DNA from: Penaeus vannamei
Lineage: Eukaryota; Arthropoda; Malacostraca; Decapoda; Penaeidae
Assembly (NCBI RefSeq): GCF_042767895.1
Contig: NC_091588.1
Coordinates: forward strand, 25,981,211 to 26,001,210
Direction of reading: 5' to 3'
Length of the DNA: 20,000 nucleotides
Part shown: one piece after another, positions 1 through 10,790 of the stretch
Position numbering within the stretch: position 1 is the stretch's first letter
Layout of the letters: each line of letters opens with the position of its first letter
Notes under the pieces: model-generated
What the model saw: the letters and a program-made list of their open reading frames with translations, nothing else
Told to the model about the DNA's origin: nothing
Databases searched by the model: none
Position numbers and translations under genes: made by a program

Positions 1-479
1 CCTGAACATATGTGATTTAGTGCAAAAGAGTATGAATTTTCATCATATTGTCAGCATTCTAATCTATTTTTAAAAGTCATATAATCTGGGATATTTGTGA
101 CATTTTCTGCATTTAATGAATTTCTTAAGCTCATTCAATCTGTAAAATTCAATAACAAATTATATTTGAGTGAATTAAAGATTCTGGATACCGCGTTGGA
201 CATGAGTAAAAAGAAAAAAAAGTTAGAAAAAGAGAAAAAAAAATGAAAAATAATTCTGTGAAAATGGAGGAAGTCTTGCCTCCTAGAACCGCTAAGGATG
301 CGTCTCATTCTGCCCCGAAAAGGTCAAGGAAGCGTAGCTAAAAGTTTTAACAGAGAGAGAAAGATAAGTGGCGTTTGCGACTCTTCATCGCCTTATGTAA
401 AATACCTTTAAGGAGGATGAAAGATCTTCCTCTGAAAATAAGATAGGCTTAGTCTCTCACATTACCAATCGCAAATCCA
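1..479. other. AT-rich unique flank without a recognisable gene
   Basis: This stretch is AT-rich, single-copy-looking sequence. It includes an A-rich patch at about 208-250 and a slightly GC-richer patch at about 265-340. I see no long open frame with an ATG, no RNA gene and no terminal repeats of a transposon. Two very short forward frames at 202-341 are listed separately. It could be intergenic DNA, an intron or old transposon debris; the sequence does not say which. Confidence 0.7.
202..341 (+). other. Two tiny overlapping forward frames with lysine-rich and NLS-like content (unlikely to be a gene)
   Basis: An ATG at 202 opens 14 codons, mostly lysine and glutamate (MSKKKKKLEKEKKK), ending at TGA 244-246. 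A second ATG at 243 overlaps that stop as ATGA and opens 32 codons ending at TAA 339-341. The second product finishes with a basic tail, PKRSRKRS, that looks like a nuclear localisation signal. A run of nine A (235-243) sits exactly at the junction, so a one-base length change there would alter the frame relation. This may be a decayed exon or transposon fragment, or chance in A-rich DNA. I recognise no family and see no promoter or splice evidence. Confidence 0.12.
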
Positions 480-487
480 ATGCTAAT

Positions 488-736
488 TCACGTGCTTTCT
501 GGGCTTCCACTCGACTCCTGATCCTCCGGCAAAGGATCCAACGAATCCAGCGCTTCAGCCACTCTCGCCATTCCAATATATATATATACAATTGTTGTAT
601 ATATACATGTGTGTATGTGTATGTATGTTGAGCCGCTCTGTGGCCGCCACGAAATAAAGCTTTCGGAAAGCTCGTCCTCCCGCCCAGCGCCCCAGCGGAT
701 TCCTGCGTCCTTCCACACCCGCAGCAAAAGATCCAC
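488..736 (-). pseudogene. Coding-like minus-strand remnant of unknown family, interrupted by a microsatellite
   Basis: On the minus strand, positions 736 down to 488 stay open for 82 codons. The stretch begins at a GTG and has no ATG start there. Its GC content is visibly higher than the DNA on either side. The first part reads VDLLLRVWKDAGIRWG and then an acidic stretch EDELSESFISW, which looks more protein-like than random AT-rich DNA would give. The frame then runs through the TA/TG microsatellite at 575-630 and yields HIHTC- and YIYI-type low complexity, then an acidic tail before the stop. Upstream on the same strand it enters the 41-bp minisatellite, and a TGA closes the frame in the next unit. 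I read it as a broken exon or transposon ORF that was invaded by simple repeats. The W-x(n)-W spacing faintly recalls retrotransposon polyprotein linkers, but I cannot assign it. It could also be chance. Confidence 0.22.
575..630. repeat. TA / TG microsatellite with a perfect 25-bp palindrome
   Basis: A TA run at 577-588 leads into a perfect inverted repeat. The left arm is 581-591 (TATATATACAA) and the right arm is 595-605 (TTGTATATATA), with loop TTG at 592-594. It is followed by a TG/TATG-rich tract to about 629. It lies inside the coding-like minus-strand stretch, which suggests a simple-repeat expansion within formerly unique sequence. The arms could form a hairpin or cruciform in single-stranded DNA. 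No transposon-like terminal structure surrounds it. Confidence 0.85.
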
Positions 737-1209
737 AAGGAACTTCAGAGCCTGAGATAAAGCAGGAAAAGATCCACAAGGAACTTCAGAGCCTGAGATA
801 AAGCAGGAAAAGATCCACAGGGAACTTCAGAGCCTGAGATAAAGCAGGAAAAGATCCACAAGGAACTTCAGAGCCTGAGATAAAGCAGGAAAAGATCCAC
901 AAGGAACTTCAGAGCCTGAGATAAAGCAGGAAAAGATCCACAAGGAACTTCAGAGCCTGAGATAAAGCAGGAAAAGATCCACAAGGAACTTCAGAGCCTG
1001 AGATAAAGCAGGAAAAGATCCACAGGGAACTTCAGAGCCTGAGATAAAGCAGGAAAAGATCCACAGGGAACTTCAGAGCCTGAGATAAAGCAGGAAAAGA
1101 TCCACAAGGAACTTCAGAGCCTGAGATAAAGCAGGAAAAGATCCACAAGGAGCTTCAGAGCCTGAGATAAAGCAGGAAAAGATCCACAAGGAGCTTCAGA
1201 GCCTCAGAT
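730..1209 (+). repeat. 41-bp minisatellite, 11 full copies plus one partial
   Basis: Units begin at 730, 771, 812, 853, 894, 935, 976, 1017, 1058, 1099, 1140 and 1181, exactly 41 bp apart. Each starts GATCCACA and contains AACTTCAGAGCCTGAGATAA, and the units are nearly identical. Three units (812, 1017, 1058) carry CACAGGG in place of CACAAGG. The last two (1140, 1181) carry AGCTTC in place of AACTTC. The final unit breaks down after GAGCCTCAGAT near 1209. No indels are seen within the array. Forward frames are closed by TGA or TAA in each unit. On the minus strand the unit reads ALKFLVDLF in one frame, matching the coding-like remnant that abuts it at 736. Confidence 0.97.
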
Positions 1210-1549
1210 TCCGAAGCTGCTTCAGGCATCGTGGGGAGACGATGACCTCTGTAGATCCATCGTGGAAGTTGATTACGTCACCTTAGTCCTCCTCGTTACT
1301 ATGGAGTTTCGTATATTTTCTTCGAAACGTATCCATGTTGACAAATGTAGAAAAGGTATGAATGAGACTGGATATCTTCACAATACAAGAGATGTATTTG
1401 ACCGGTTTCGATTACGTCTTCATCAGAAACATTTTCCTTTTCTTTTTATAAAAGAATCATATAGAAGAATGTTATTAATGAATTTGATAACAAAATATCA
1501 ATTTGATTTTGTTTTTATTTTATCTTTTTTATAAATCCTTATTTTCCAT

Positions 1550-1555
<6 letters not shown>
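1210..1555. other. AT-rich spacer between minisatellite and AT microsatellite
   Basis: The first about 70 bases are moderately GC-rich and stay open on the minus strand from 1277 into the minisatellite. The rest is AT-rich. A forward frame of 77 codons from an ATG at 1301 ends at 1534 in T-rich sequence and encodes a phenylalanine-, leucine- and lysine-rich product of no recognisable family. I do not call it a gene. No RNA gene, terminator-like hairpin or mobile-element end is evident. Confidence 0.6.

Positions 1556-1621
<66 letters not shown>
1556..1621. repeat. (AT)n dinucleotide microsatellite, about 33 repeats
   Basis: An uninterrupted AT/TA run starts at 1556 and joins a pure T tract at 1621. 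Perfect AT runs of this length are typical of eukaryotic nuclear DNA. They are prone to replication slippage and to cruciform extrusion. The exact count may be unreliable, because such tracts are error-prone in sequencing. Confidence 0.97.
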
Positions 1622-1638
<17 letters not shown>

Positions 1639-1642
1639 TTTT
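1621..1642. repeat. Poly-T tract (22 T)
   Basis: Twenty-two consecutive T follow the AT microsatellite without a gap. On the minus strand this is a poly-A run followed by (TA)n, an arrangement that can be left by the 3-prime tail of a retroposed sequence with a decayed tail. No target-site duplication or element body could be confirmed. A plain compound microsatellite is equally possible. Confidence 0.95.
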
Positions 1643-1797
1643 ATCTAATGAAGCCTTACTTACCATATAAAAATCTTAATACCGAATGCGTAATTGAATT
1701 AGCATTGCCCTAATGATCTAATGAAAAGATCATCAACATAAACCGAGCGGATGTGAATGTGTCTGAATATGACAAGCTAATGTCTTTATATTAAAAT
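1643..1797. other. Short unique spacer at the left edge of the satellite
   Basis: This is 155 bases of AT-rich unique sequence ending ATATTAAAAT immediately before the first satellite monomer. The 10-mer ATCTAATGAA occurs twice, at 1643-1652 and 1716-1725. No degenerate satellite monomers are recognisable here. Only the last few bases (AAAAT, against AAAAC in the monomer) could be a partial unit. No gene or regulatory motif is supported. Confidence 0.7.
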
Positions 1798-2142
1798 ACA
1801 TGCTACTTTACTCCCCAAACACATGCTACTTTACTCCCAAAACACATGCTACTTTACTCCCAAAACACATGCTACTTTACTCCCAAAACACATGCTACTT
1901 TACTCCCAAAACACATGCTACTTTACTCCCAAAACACATGCTACTTTACTCCCAAAACACATGCTACTTTACTCCCAAAACACATGCTACTTTACTCCCA
2001 AAACACATGCTACTTTACTCCCAAAACACATGCTACTTTACTCCCAAAACACATGCTACTTTACTCCCAAAACACATGCTACTTTACTCCCAAAACACAT
2101 GCTACTTTACTCCCAAAACACATGCTACTTTACTCCCAAAAC
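1798..2142 (+). repeat. Homogeneous edge block of 15 T10-type monomers
   Basis: The first 15 monomers are identical apart from the very first, which reads CTCCCCAAAC instead of CTCCCAAAAC. Array edges usually contain the most degenerate monomers, so a near-perfect edge is notable. The same CCCCAAAC variant reappears singly near 10621, 12485, 17622, 19895 and 19918. Confidence 0.95.
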
Positions 2143-2464
2143 ACATGCTACATTACTCCCAAAACACATGCTACTTTACTCCCAAAACACATGCTACTTT
2201 ACTCCCAAAACACATGCTACATTACTCCCAAAACACATGCTACATTACTCCCAAAACACATGCTACATTACTCCCAAAACACATGCTACATTACTCCCAA
2301 AACACATGCTACATTACTCCCAAAACACATGCTACATTACTCCCAAAACACGTGCTACATTACTCCCAAAACACGTGCTACATTACTCCCAAAACACATG
2401 CTACATTACTCCCAAAACACGTGCTACTTTACTCCCAAAACACATGCTACATTACTCCCAAAAC
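2143..2464 (+). repeat. A10-rich block with CACGTG-bearing monomers (first module)
   Basis: Fourteen monomers run in the order A, T, T, six A, two GTGCTACATT, A, one GTGCTACTTT, A, where A and T denote the base at monomer position 10. The GTG monomers (2350, 2373, 2419) have A3 changed to G. This creates the palindrome CACGTG across the monomer junction, and a CpG. A related module lies at 8514-8651. Confidence 0.93.
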
Positions 2465-3637
2465 ACATGCTACTTTACTCCCAAAACACATGCTACTTTA
2501 CTCCCAAAACACATGCTACTTTACTCCCAAAACACATGCTACTTTACTCCCAAAACACATGCTACTTTACTCCCAAAACACATGCTACTTTACTCCCAAA
2601 ACACATGCTACTTTACTCCCAAAACACATGCTACTTTACTCCCAAAACACATGCTACTTTACTCCCAAAACACATGCTACTTTACTCCCAAAACACATGC
2701 TACTTTACTCCCAAAACACATGCTACTTTACTCCCAAAACACATGCTACTTTACTCCCAAAACACATGCTACTTTACTCCCAAAACACATGCTACATTAC
2801 TCCCAAAACACATGCTACTTTACTCCCAAAACACATGCTACTTTACTCCCAAAACACATGCTACTTTACTCCCAAAACACATGCTACATTACTCCCAAAA
2901 CACATGCTACTTTACTCCCAAAACACATGCTACTTTACTCCCAAAACACATGCTACATTACTCCCAAAACACATGCTACTTTACTCCCAAAACACATGCT
3001 ACTTTACTCCCAAAACACATGCTACTTTACTCCCAAAACACATGCTACTTTACTCCCAAAACACATGCTACTTTACTCCCAAAACACATGCTACATTACT
3101 CCCAAAACACATGCTACTTTACTCCCAAAACACATGCTACTTTACTCCCAAAACACATGCTACATTACTCCCAAAACACATGCTACTTTACTCCCAAAAC
3201 ACATGCTACTTTACTCCCAAAACACATGCTACTTTACTCCCAAAACACATGCTACTTTACTCCCAAAACACATGCTACTTTACTCCCAAAACACATGCTA
3301 CTTTACTCCCAAAACACATGCTACTTTACTCCCAAAACACATGCTACTTTACTCCCAAAACACATGCTACATTACTCCCAAAACACATGCTACTTTACTC
3401 CCAAAACACATGCTACTTTACTCCCAAAACACATGCTACTTTACTCCCAAAACACATGCTACTTTACTCCCAAAACACATGCTACTTTACTCCCAAAACA
3501 CATGCTACTTTACTCCCAAAACACATGCTACATTACTCCCAAAACACATGCTACTTTACTCCCAAAACACATGCTACATTACTCCCAAAACACATGCTAC
3601 TTTACTCCCAAAACACATGCTACATTACTCCCAAAAC

Positions 3638-3752
3638 ACTTGCTACATTACTCCCAAAACACATGCTACATGACTCCCAAAACACAGGCTACTTTACTCC
3701 CAAAACACAGGCTACTTTACTCCCAAAACACTTGCTACATTACTCCCAAAAC
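3638..3752 (+). repeat. Cluster of TTGCT and AGGCT variant monomers
   Basis: Five consecutive monomers differ from the consensus at bases 3-4 or 12. They are TTGCTACATT (3638), ATGCTACATGAC (3661), two AGGCTACTTT (3684, 3707) and TTGCTACATT (3730). The surrounding monomers are standard. The same TTGCT and AGGCT types recur together at 18213-18580, more than 14 kb away, in a more ordered pattern. Confidence 0.92.
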
Positions 3753-4419
3753 ACATGCTACATTACTCCCAAAACACATGCTACTTTACTCCCAAAACAC
3801 ATGCTACTTTACTCCCAAAACACATGCTACTTTACTCCCAAAACACATGCTACTTTACTCCCAAAACACATGCTACTTTACTCCCAAAACACATGCTACT
3901 TTACTCCCAAAACACATGCTACTTTACTCCCAAAACACATGCTACTTTACTCCCAAAACACATGCTACTTTACTCCCAAAACACATGCTACTTTACTCCC
4001 AAAACACATGCTACTTTACTCCCAAAACACATGCTACTTTACTCCCAAAACACATGCTACTTTACTCCCAAAACACATGCTACTTTACTCCCAAAACACA
4101 TGCTACTTTACTCCCAAAACACATGCTACTTTACTCCCAAAACACATGCTACTTTACTCCCAAAACACATGCTACTTTACTCCCAAAACACATGCTACTT
4201 TACTCCCAAAACACATGCTACTTTACTCCCAAAACACATGCTACTTTACTCCCAAAACACATGCTACATTACTCCCAAAACACATGCTACTTTACTCCCA
4301 AAACACATGCTACTTTACTCCCAAAACACATGCTACATTACTCCCAAAACACATGCTACTTTACTCCCAAAACACATGCTACTTTACTCCCAAAACACAT
4401 GCTACTTTACTCCCAAAAC

Positions 4420-4971
4420 ACACGCTACATGACTCCCAAAACACATGCTACATGACTCCCAAAACACATGCTACATGACTCCCAAAACACACGCTACATG
4501 ACTCCCAAAACACACGCTACATGACTCCCAAAACACATGCTACTTTACTCCCAAAACACATGCTACTTTACTCCCAAAACACATGCTACTTTACTCCCAA
4601 AACACACGCTACATGACTCCCAAAACACACGCTACATGACTCCCAAAACACATGCTACTTTACTCCCAAAACACATGCTACATGACTCCCAAAACACATG
4701 CTACTTTACTCCCAAAACACATGCTACTTTACTCCCAAAACACATGCTACATGACTCCCAAAACACATGCTACATGACTCCCAAAACACATGCTACTTTA
4801 CTCCCAAAACACATGCTACTTTACTCCCAAAACACATGCTACTTTACTCCCAAAACACATGCTACTTTACTCCCAAAACACATGCTACTTTACTCCCAAA
4901 ACACATGCTACTTTACTCCCAAAACACATGCTACTTTACTCCCAAAACACACGCTACATGACTCCCAAAAC
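4420..4971 (+). repeat. First cluster of ACGCTACATGAC (C4/G12) and ATGCTACATGAC monomers
   Basis: Monomers with C at base 4, A at base 10 and G at base 12 (at 4420, 4489, 4512, 4604, 4627 and 4949) are mixed with monomers carrying only A10 and G12, and with standard monomers. The CATGAC change puts a TGA into one of the three monomer phases. It ends long forward frames here, so the array is not maintained for coding. Confidence 0.93.
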
Positions 4972-7248
4972 ACATGCTACTTTACTCCCAAAACACATGC
5001 TACTTTACTCCCAAAACACATGCTACTTTACTCCCAAAACACATGCTACTTTACTCCCAAAACACATGCTACATTACTCCCAAAACACATGCTACTTTAC
5101 TCCCAAAACACATGCTACTTTACTCCCAAAACACATGCTACTTTACTCCCAAAACACATGCTACTTTACTCCCAAAACACATGCTACTTTACTCCCAAAA
5201 CACATGCTACATTACTCCCAAAACACATGCTACTTTACTCCCAAAACACATGCTACATTACTCCCAAAACACATGCTACTTTACTCCCAAAACACATGCT
5301 ACTTTACTCCCAAAACACATGCTACATTACTCCCAAAACACATGCTACTTTACTCCCAAAACACATGCTACTTTACTCCCAAAACACATGCTACTTTACT
5401 CCCAAAACACATGCTACTTTACTCCCAAAACACATGCTACTTTACTCCCAAAACACATGCTACATTACTCCCAAAACACATGCTACATTACTCCCAAAAC
5501 ACATGCTACTTTACTCCCAAAACACATGCTACTTTACTCCCAAAACACATGCTACTTTACTCCCAAAACACATGCTACATTACTCCCAAAACACATGCTA
5601 CTTTACTCCCAAAACACATGCTACTTTACTCCCAAAACACATGCTACATTACTCCCAAAACACATGCTACTTTACTCCCAAAACACATGCTACTTTACTC
5701 CCAAAACACATGCTACTTTACTCCCAAAACACATGCTACTTTACTCCCAAAACACATGCTACTTTACTCCCAAAACACATGCTACTTTACTCCCAAAACA
5801 CATGCTACTTTACTCCCAAAACACATGCTACATTACTCCCAAAACACATGCTACTTTACTCCCAAAACACATGCTACTTTACTCCCAAAACACATGCTAC
5901 TTTACTCCCAAAACACATGCTACTTTACTCCCAAAACACATGCTACATTACTCCCAAAACACATGCTACATTACTCCCAAAACACATGCTACTTTACTCC
6001 CAAAACACATGCTACTTTACTCCCAAAACACATGCTACTTTACTCCCAAAACACATGCTACTTTACTCCCAAAACACATGCTACATTACTCCCAAAACAC
6101 ATGCTACATTACTCCCAAAACACATGCTACTTTACTCCCAAAACACATGCTACTTTACTCCCAAAACACATGCTACTTTACTCCCAAAACACATGCTACT
6201 TTACTCCCAAAACACATGCTACTTTACTCCCAAAACACATGCTACATTACTCCCAAAACACATGCTACATTACTCCCAAAACACATGCTACTTTACTCCC
6301 AAAACACATGCTACTTTACTCCCAAAACACATGCTACTTTACTCCCAAAACACATGCTACTTTACTCCCAAAACACATGCTACTTTACTCCCAAAACACA
6401 TGCTACATTACTCCCAAAACACATGCTACTTTACTCCCAAAACACATGCTACATTACTCCCAAAACACATGCTACTTTACTCCCAAAACACATGCTACTT
6501 TACTCCCAAAACACATGCTACTTTACTCCCAAAACACATGCTACTTTACTCCCAAAACACATGCTACATTACTCCCAAAACACATGCTACTTTACTCCCA
6601 AAACACATGCTACTTTACTCCCAAAACACATGCTACTTTACTCCCAAAACACATGCTACTTTACTCCCAAAACACATGCTACTTTACTCCCAAAACACAT
6701 GCTACTTTACTCCCAAAACACATGCTACTTTACTCCCAAAACACATGCTACATTACTCCCAAAACACATGCTACTTTACTCCCAAAACACATGCTACATT
6801 ACTCCCAAAACACATGCTACATTACTCCCAAAACACATGCTACTTTACTCCCAAAACACATGCTACTTTACTCCCAAAACACATGCTACTTTACTCCCAA
6901 AACACATGCTACTTTACTCCCAAAACACATGCTACTTTACTCCCAAAACACATGCTACTTTACTCCCAAAACACATGCTACTTTACTCCCAAAACACATG
7001 CTACTTTACTCCCAAAACACATGCTACTTTACTCCCAAAACACATGCTACTTTACTCCCAAAACACATGCTACATTACTCCCAAAACACATGCTACTTTA
7101 CTCCCAAAACACATGCTACATTACTCCCAAAACACATGCTACATTACTCCCAAAACACATGCTACTTTACTCCCAAAACACATGCTACTTTACTCCCAAA
7201 ACACATGCTACTTTACTCCCAAAACACATGCTACTTTACTCCCAAAAC

Positions 7249-8421
7249 ACACGCTACATGACTCCCAAAACACATGCTACTTTACTCCCAAAACACACGC
7301 TACATGACTCCCAAAACACATGCTACTTTACTCCCAAAACACATGCTACTTTACTCCCAAAACACACGCTACATGACTCCCAAAACACACGCTACATGAC
7401 TCCCAAAACACATGCTACTTTACTCCCAAAACACATGCTACTTTACTCCCAAAACACATGCTACTTTACTCCCAAAACACATGCTACTTTACTCCCAAAA
7501 CACATGCTACTTTACTCCCAAAACACATGCTACTTTACTCCCAAAACACATGCTACTTTACTCCCAAAACACATGCTACTTTACTCCCAAAACACATGCT
7601 ACTTTACTCCCAAAACACATGCTACATGACTCCCAAAACACATGCTACATTACTCCCAAAACACACGCTACATGACTCCCAAAACACATGCTACTTTACT
7701 CCCAAAACACATGCTACATGACTCCCAAAACACATGCTACATGACTCCCAAAACACACGCTACATGACTCCCAAAACACATGCTACTTTACTCCCAAAAC
7801 ACATGCTACATGACTCCCAAAACACATGCTACTTTACTCCCAAAACACACGCTACATGACTCCCAAAACACATGCTACATGACTCCCAAAACACATGCTA
7901 CATGACTCCCAAAACACATGCTACTTTACTCCCAAAACACATGCTACTTTACTCCCAAAACACATGCTACTTTACTCCCAAAACACATGCTACATGACTC
8001 CCAAAACACATGCTACTTTACTCCCAAAACACATGCTACTTTACTCCCAAAACACATGCTACTTTACTCCCAAAACACATGCTACTTTACTCCCAAAACA
8101 CATGCTACATGACTCCCAAAACACACGCTACATGACTCCCAAAACACATGCTACATGACTCCCAAAACACATGCTACTTTACTCCCAAAACACATGCTAC
8201 TTTACTCCCAAAACACATGCTACTTTACTCCCAAAACACATGCTACTTTACTCCCAAAACACACGCTACATGACTCCCAAAACACATGCTACATGACTCC
8301 CAAAACACATGCTACTTTACTCCCAAAACACATGCTACTTTACTCCCAAAACACATGCTACTTTACTCCCAAAACACACGCTACATGACTCCCAAAACAC
8401 ATGCTACATGACTCCCAAAAC
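7249..8421 (+). repeat. Second, larger cluster of C4/G12 and G12 monomers
   Basis: C4/G12 monomers occur at 7249, 7295, 7364, 7387, 7663, 7755, 7847, 8123, 8261 and 8376, interspersed with ATGCTACATGAC and standard monomers. Near the right end the C4/G12 type is regularly followed by one G12 monomer and three or four standard ones, giving spacings of 138 and 115 bp (8123 to 8261 to 8376). The segment 7321-7440 is identical to 4561-4680, including two adjacent C4/G12 monomers. Confidence 0.92.
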
Positions 8422-8513
8422 ACATGCTACTTTACTCCCAAAACACATGCTACATTACTCCCAAAACACATGCTACTTTACTCCCAAAACACATGCTACT
8501 TTACTCCCAAAAC

Positions 8514-8651
8514 ACATGCTACATTACTCCCAAAACACATGCTACATTACTCCCAAAACACGTGCTACATTACTCCCAAAACACGTGCTACATTACTCCC
8601 AAAACACGTGCTACATTACTCCCAAAACACTTGCTACTTTACTCCCAAAAC
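8514..8651 (+). repeat. CACGTG-bearing monomer cluster (second module)
   Basis: The order is A, A, three GTGCTACATT monomers (8560, 8583, 8606), then TTGCTACTTT (8629), where A means A at base 10. With the preceding A, T, T it resembles the module at 2143-2464, which suggests copying of a block within the array followed by changes in copy number. Confidence 0.92.
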
Positions 8652-10376
8652 ACATGCTACATTACTCCCAAAACACATGCTACTTTACTCCCAAAACACA
8701 TGCTACATTACTCCCAAAACACATGCTACTTTACTCCCAAAACACATGCTACTTTACTCCCAAAACACATGCTACATTACTCCCAAAACACATGCTACTT
8801 TACTCCCAAAACACATGCTACTTTACTCCCAAAACACATGCTACTTTACTCCCAAAACACATGCTACTTTACTCCCAAAACACATGCTACATTACTCCCA
8901 AAACACATGCTACTTTACTCCCAAAACACATGCTACTTTACTCCCAAAACACATGCTACTTTACTCCCAAAACACATGCTACTTTACTCCCAAAACACAT
9001 GCTACTTTACTCCCAAAACACATGCTACTTTACTCCCAAAACACATGCTACTTTACTCCCAAAACACATGCTACTTTACTCCCAAAACACATGCTACTTT
9101 ACTCCCAAAACACATGCTACTTTACTCCCAAAACACATGCTACTTTACTCCCAAAACACATGCTACTTTACTCCCAAAACACATGCTACTTTACTCCCAA
9201 AACACATGCTACTTTACTCCCAAAACACATGCTACTTTACTCCCAAAACACATGCTACTTTACTCCCAAAACACATGCTACATTACTCCCAAAACACATG
9301 CTACTTTACTCCCAAAACACATGCTACTTTACTCCCAAAACACATGCTACTTTACTCCCAAAACACATGCTACTTTACTCCCAAAACACATGCTACTTTA
9401 CTCCCAAAACACATGCTACTTTACTCCCAAAACACATGCTACTTTACTCCCAAAACACATGCTACTTTACTCCCAAAACACATGCTACTTTACTCCCAAA
9501 ACACATGCTACTTTACTCCCAAAACACATGCTACTTTACTCCCAAAACACATGCTACATTACTCCCAAAACACATGCTACTTTACTCCCAAAACACATGC
9601 TACTTTACTCCCAAAACACATGCTACTTTACTCCCAAAACACATGCTACTTTACTCCCAAAACACATGCTACTTTACTCCCAAAACACATGCTACTTTAC
9701 TCCCAAAACACATGCTACTTTACTCCCAAAACACATGCTACTTTACTCCCAAAACACACGCTACATGACTCCCAAAACACATGCTACTTTACTCCCAAAA
9801 CACATGCTACTTTACTCCCAAAACACATGCTACTTTACTCCCAAAACACATGCTACTTTACTCCCAAAACACATGCTACATTACTCCCAAAACACATGCT
9901 ACATTACTCCCAAAACACATGCTACATTACTCCCAAAACACATGCTACTTTACTCCCAAAACACATGCTACATTACTCCCAAAACACATGCTACATTACT
10001 CCCAAAACACATGCTACATTACTCCCAAAACACATGCTACATTACTCCCAAAACACATGCTACTTTACTCCCAAAACACATGCTACATTACTCCCAAAAC
10101 ACATGCTACTTTACTCCCAAAACACATGCTACTTTACTCCCAAAACACATGCTACATTACTCCCAAAACACATGCTACATTACTCCCAAAACACATGCTA
10201 CTTTACTCCCAAAACACATGCTACTTTACTCCCAAAACACATGCTACTTTACTCCCAAAACACATGCTACATTACTCCCAAAACACATGCTACATTACTC
10301 CCAAAACACATGCTACATTACTCCCAAAACACACGCTACTTTACTCCCAAAACACATGCTACTTTACTCCCAAAAC

Positions 10377-10790
10377 ACACGCTACATGACTCCCAAAACA
10401 CATGCTACATGACTCCCAAAACACATGCTACTTTACTCCCAAAACACATGCTACATTACTCCCAAAACACATGCTACTTTACTCCCAAAACACATGCTAC
10501 TTTACTCCCAAAACACACGCTACATGACTCCCAAAACACATGCTACATGACTCCCAAAACACATGCTACTTTACTCCCAAAACACATGCTACTTTACTCC
10601 CAAAACACATGCTACTTTACTCCCCAAACACATGCTACTTTACTCCCAAAACACACGCTACATGACTCCCAAAACACATGCTACATGACTCCCAAAACAC
10701 ATGCTACTTTACTCCCAAAACACATGCTACTTTACTCCCAAAACACATGCTACATTACTCCCAAAACACACGCTACATGACTCCCAAAAC
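10377..10790 (+). repeat. 138-bp higher-order repeat of six monomers, three copies
   Basis: The pair C4/G12 then G12 occurs at 10377/10400, 10515/10538 and 10653/10676, exactly 138 bp (six monomers) apart. A further C4/G12 monomer follows at 10768 after 115 bp. The four monomers between pairs are standard T10 or A10 types and are not fully identical between copies. The marked pair, not the whole unit, is therefore the conserved part. Confidence 0.88.

Noticed and set aside
488..736. Assignment of the minus-strand remnant to a BEL/Pao retrotransposon polyprotein linker
   Set aside because: Only a loose pattern (leucine-rich stretch, VWK, GI-W, acidic run, then W) fits. The upstream residues do not match the expected motif, and no reverse transcriptase, protease or LTR is visible, so the family stays unassigned.
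1301..1534. Forward frame of 77 codons from an ATG in AT-rich DNA
   Set aside because: The product is rich in Phe, Leu, Ile and Lys as expected from T- and A-rich sequence. It ends in a low-complexity T-rich tract, resembles no family I know, and has no promoter, splice or polyadenylation context I can support.
1800..4478. Long ATG-initiated forward frames (892 codons here, up to 1030 codons at 4537-7629) that look like a repetitive protein gene
   Set aside because: They exist in all three forward frames with the same peptide, because a stop-free 23-bp unit is read in rotation. They end wherever a chance TGA or TAA variant falls. No unique N- or C-terminal domain, no consistent start context and no frame preference is visible.
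5041..6860. Long-range higher-order repeat in the T10/A10 pattern of the central array
   Set aside because: I wrote out the T/A order by hand for about 78 monomers. Pairs of A10 monomers recur at 6-7 monomer steps near 5938-6259, but no unit repeats consistently over the stretch, so no HOR is claimed there.
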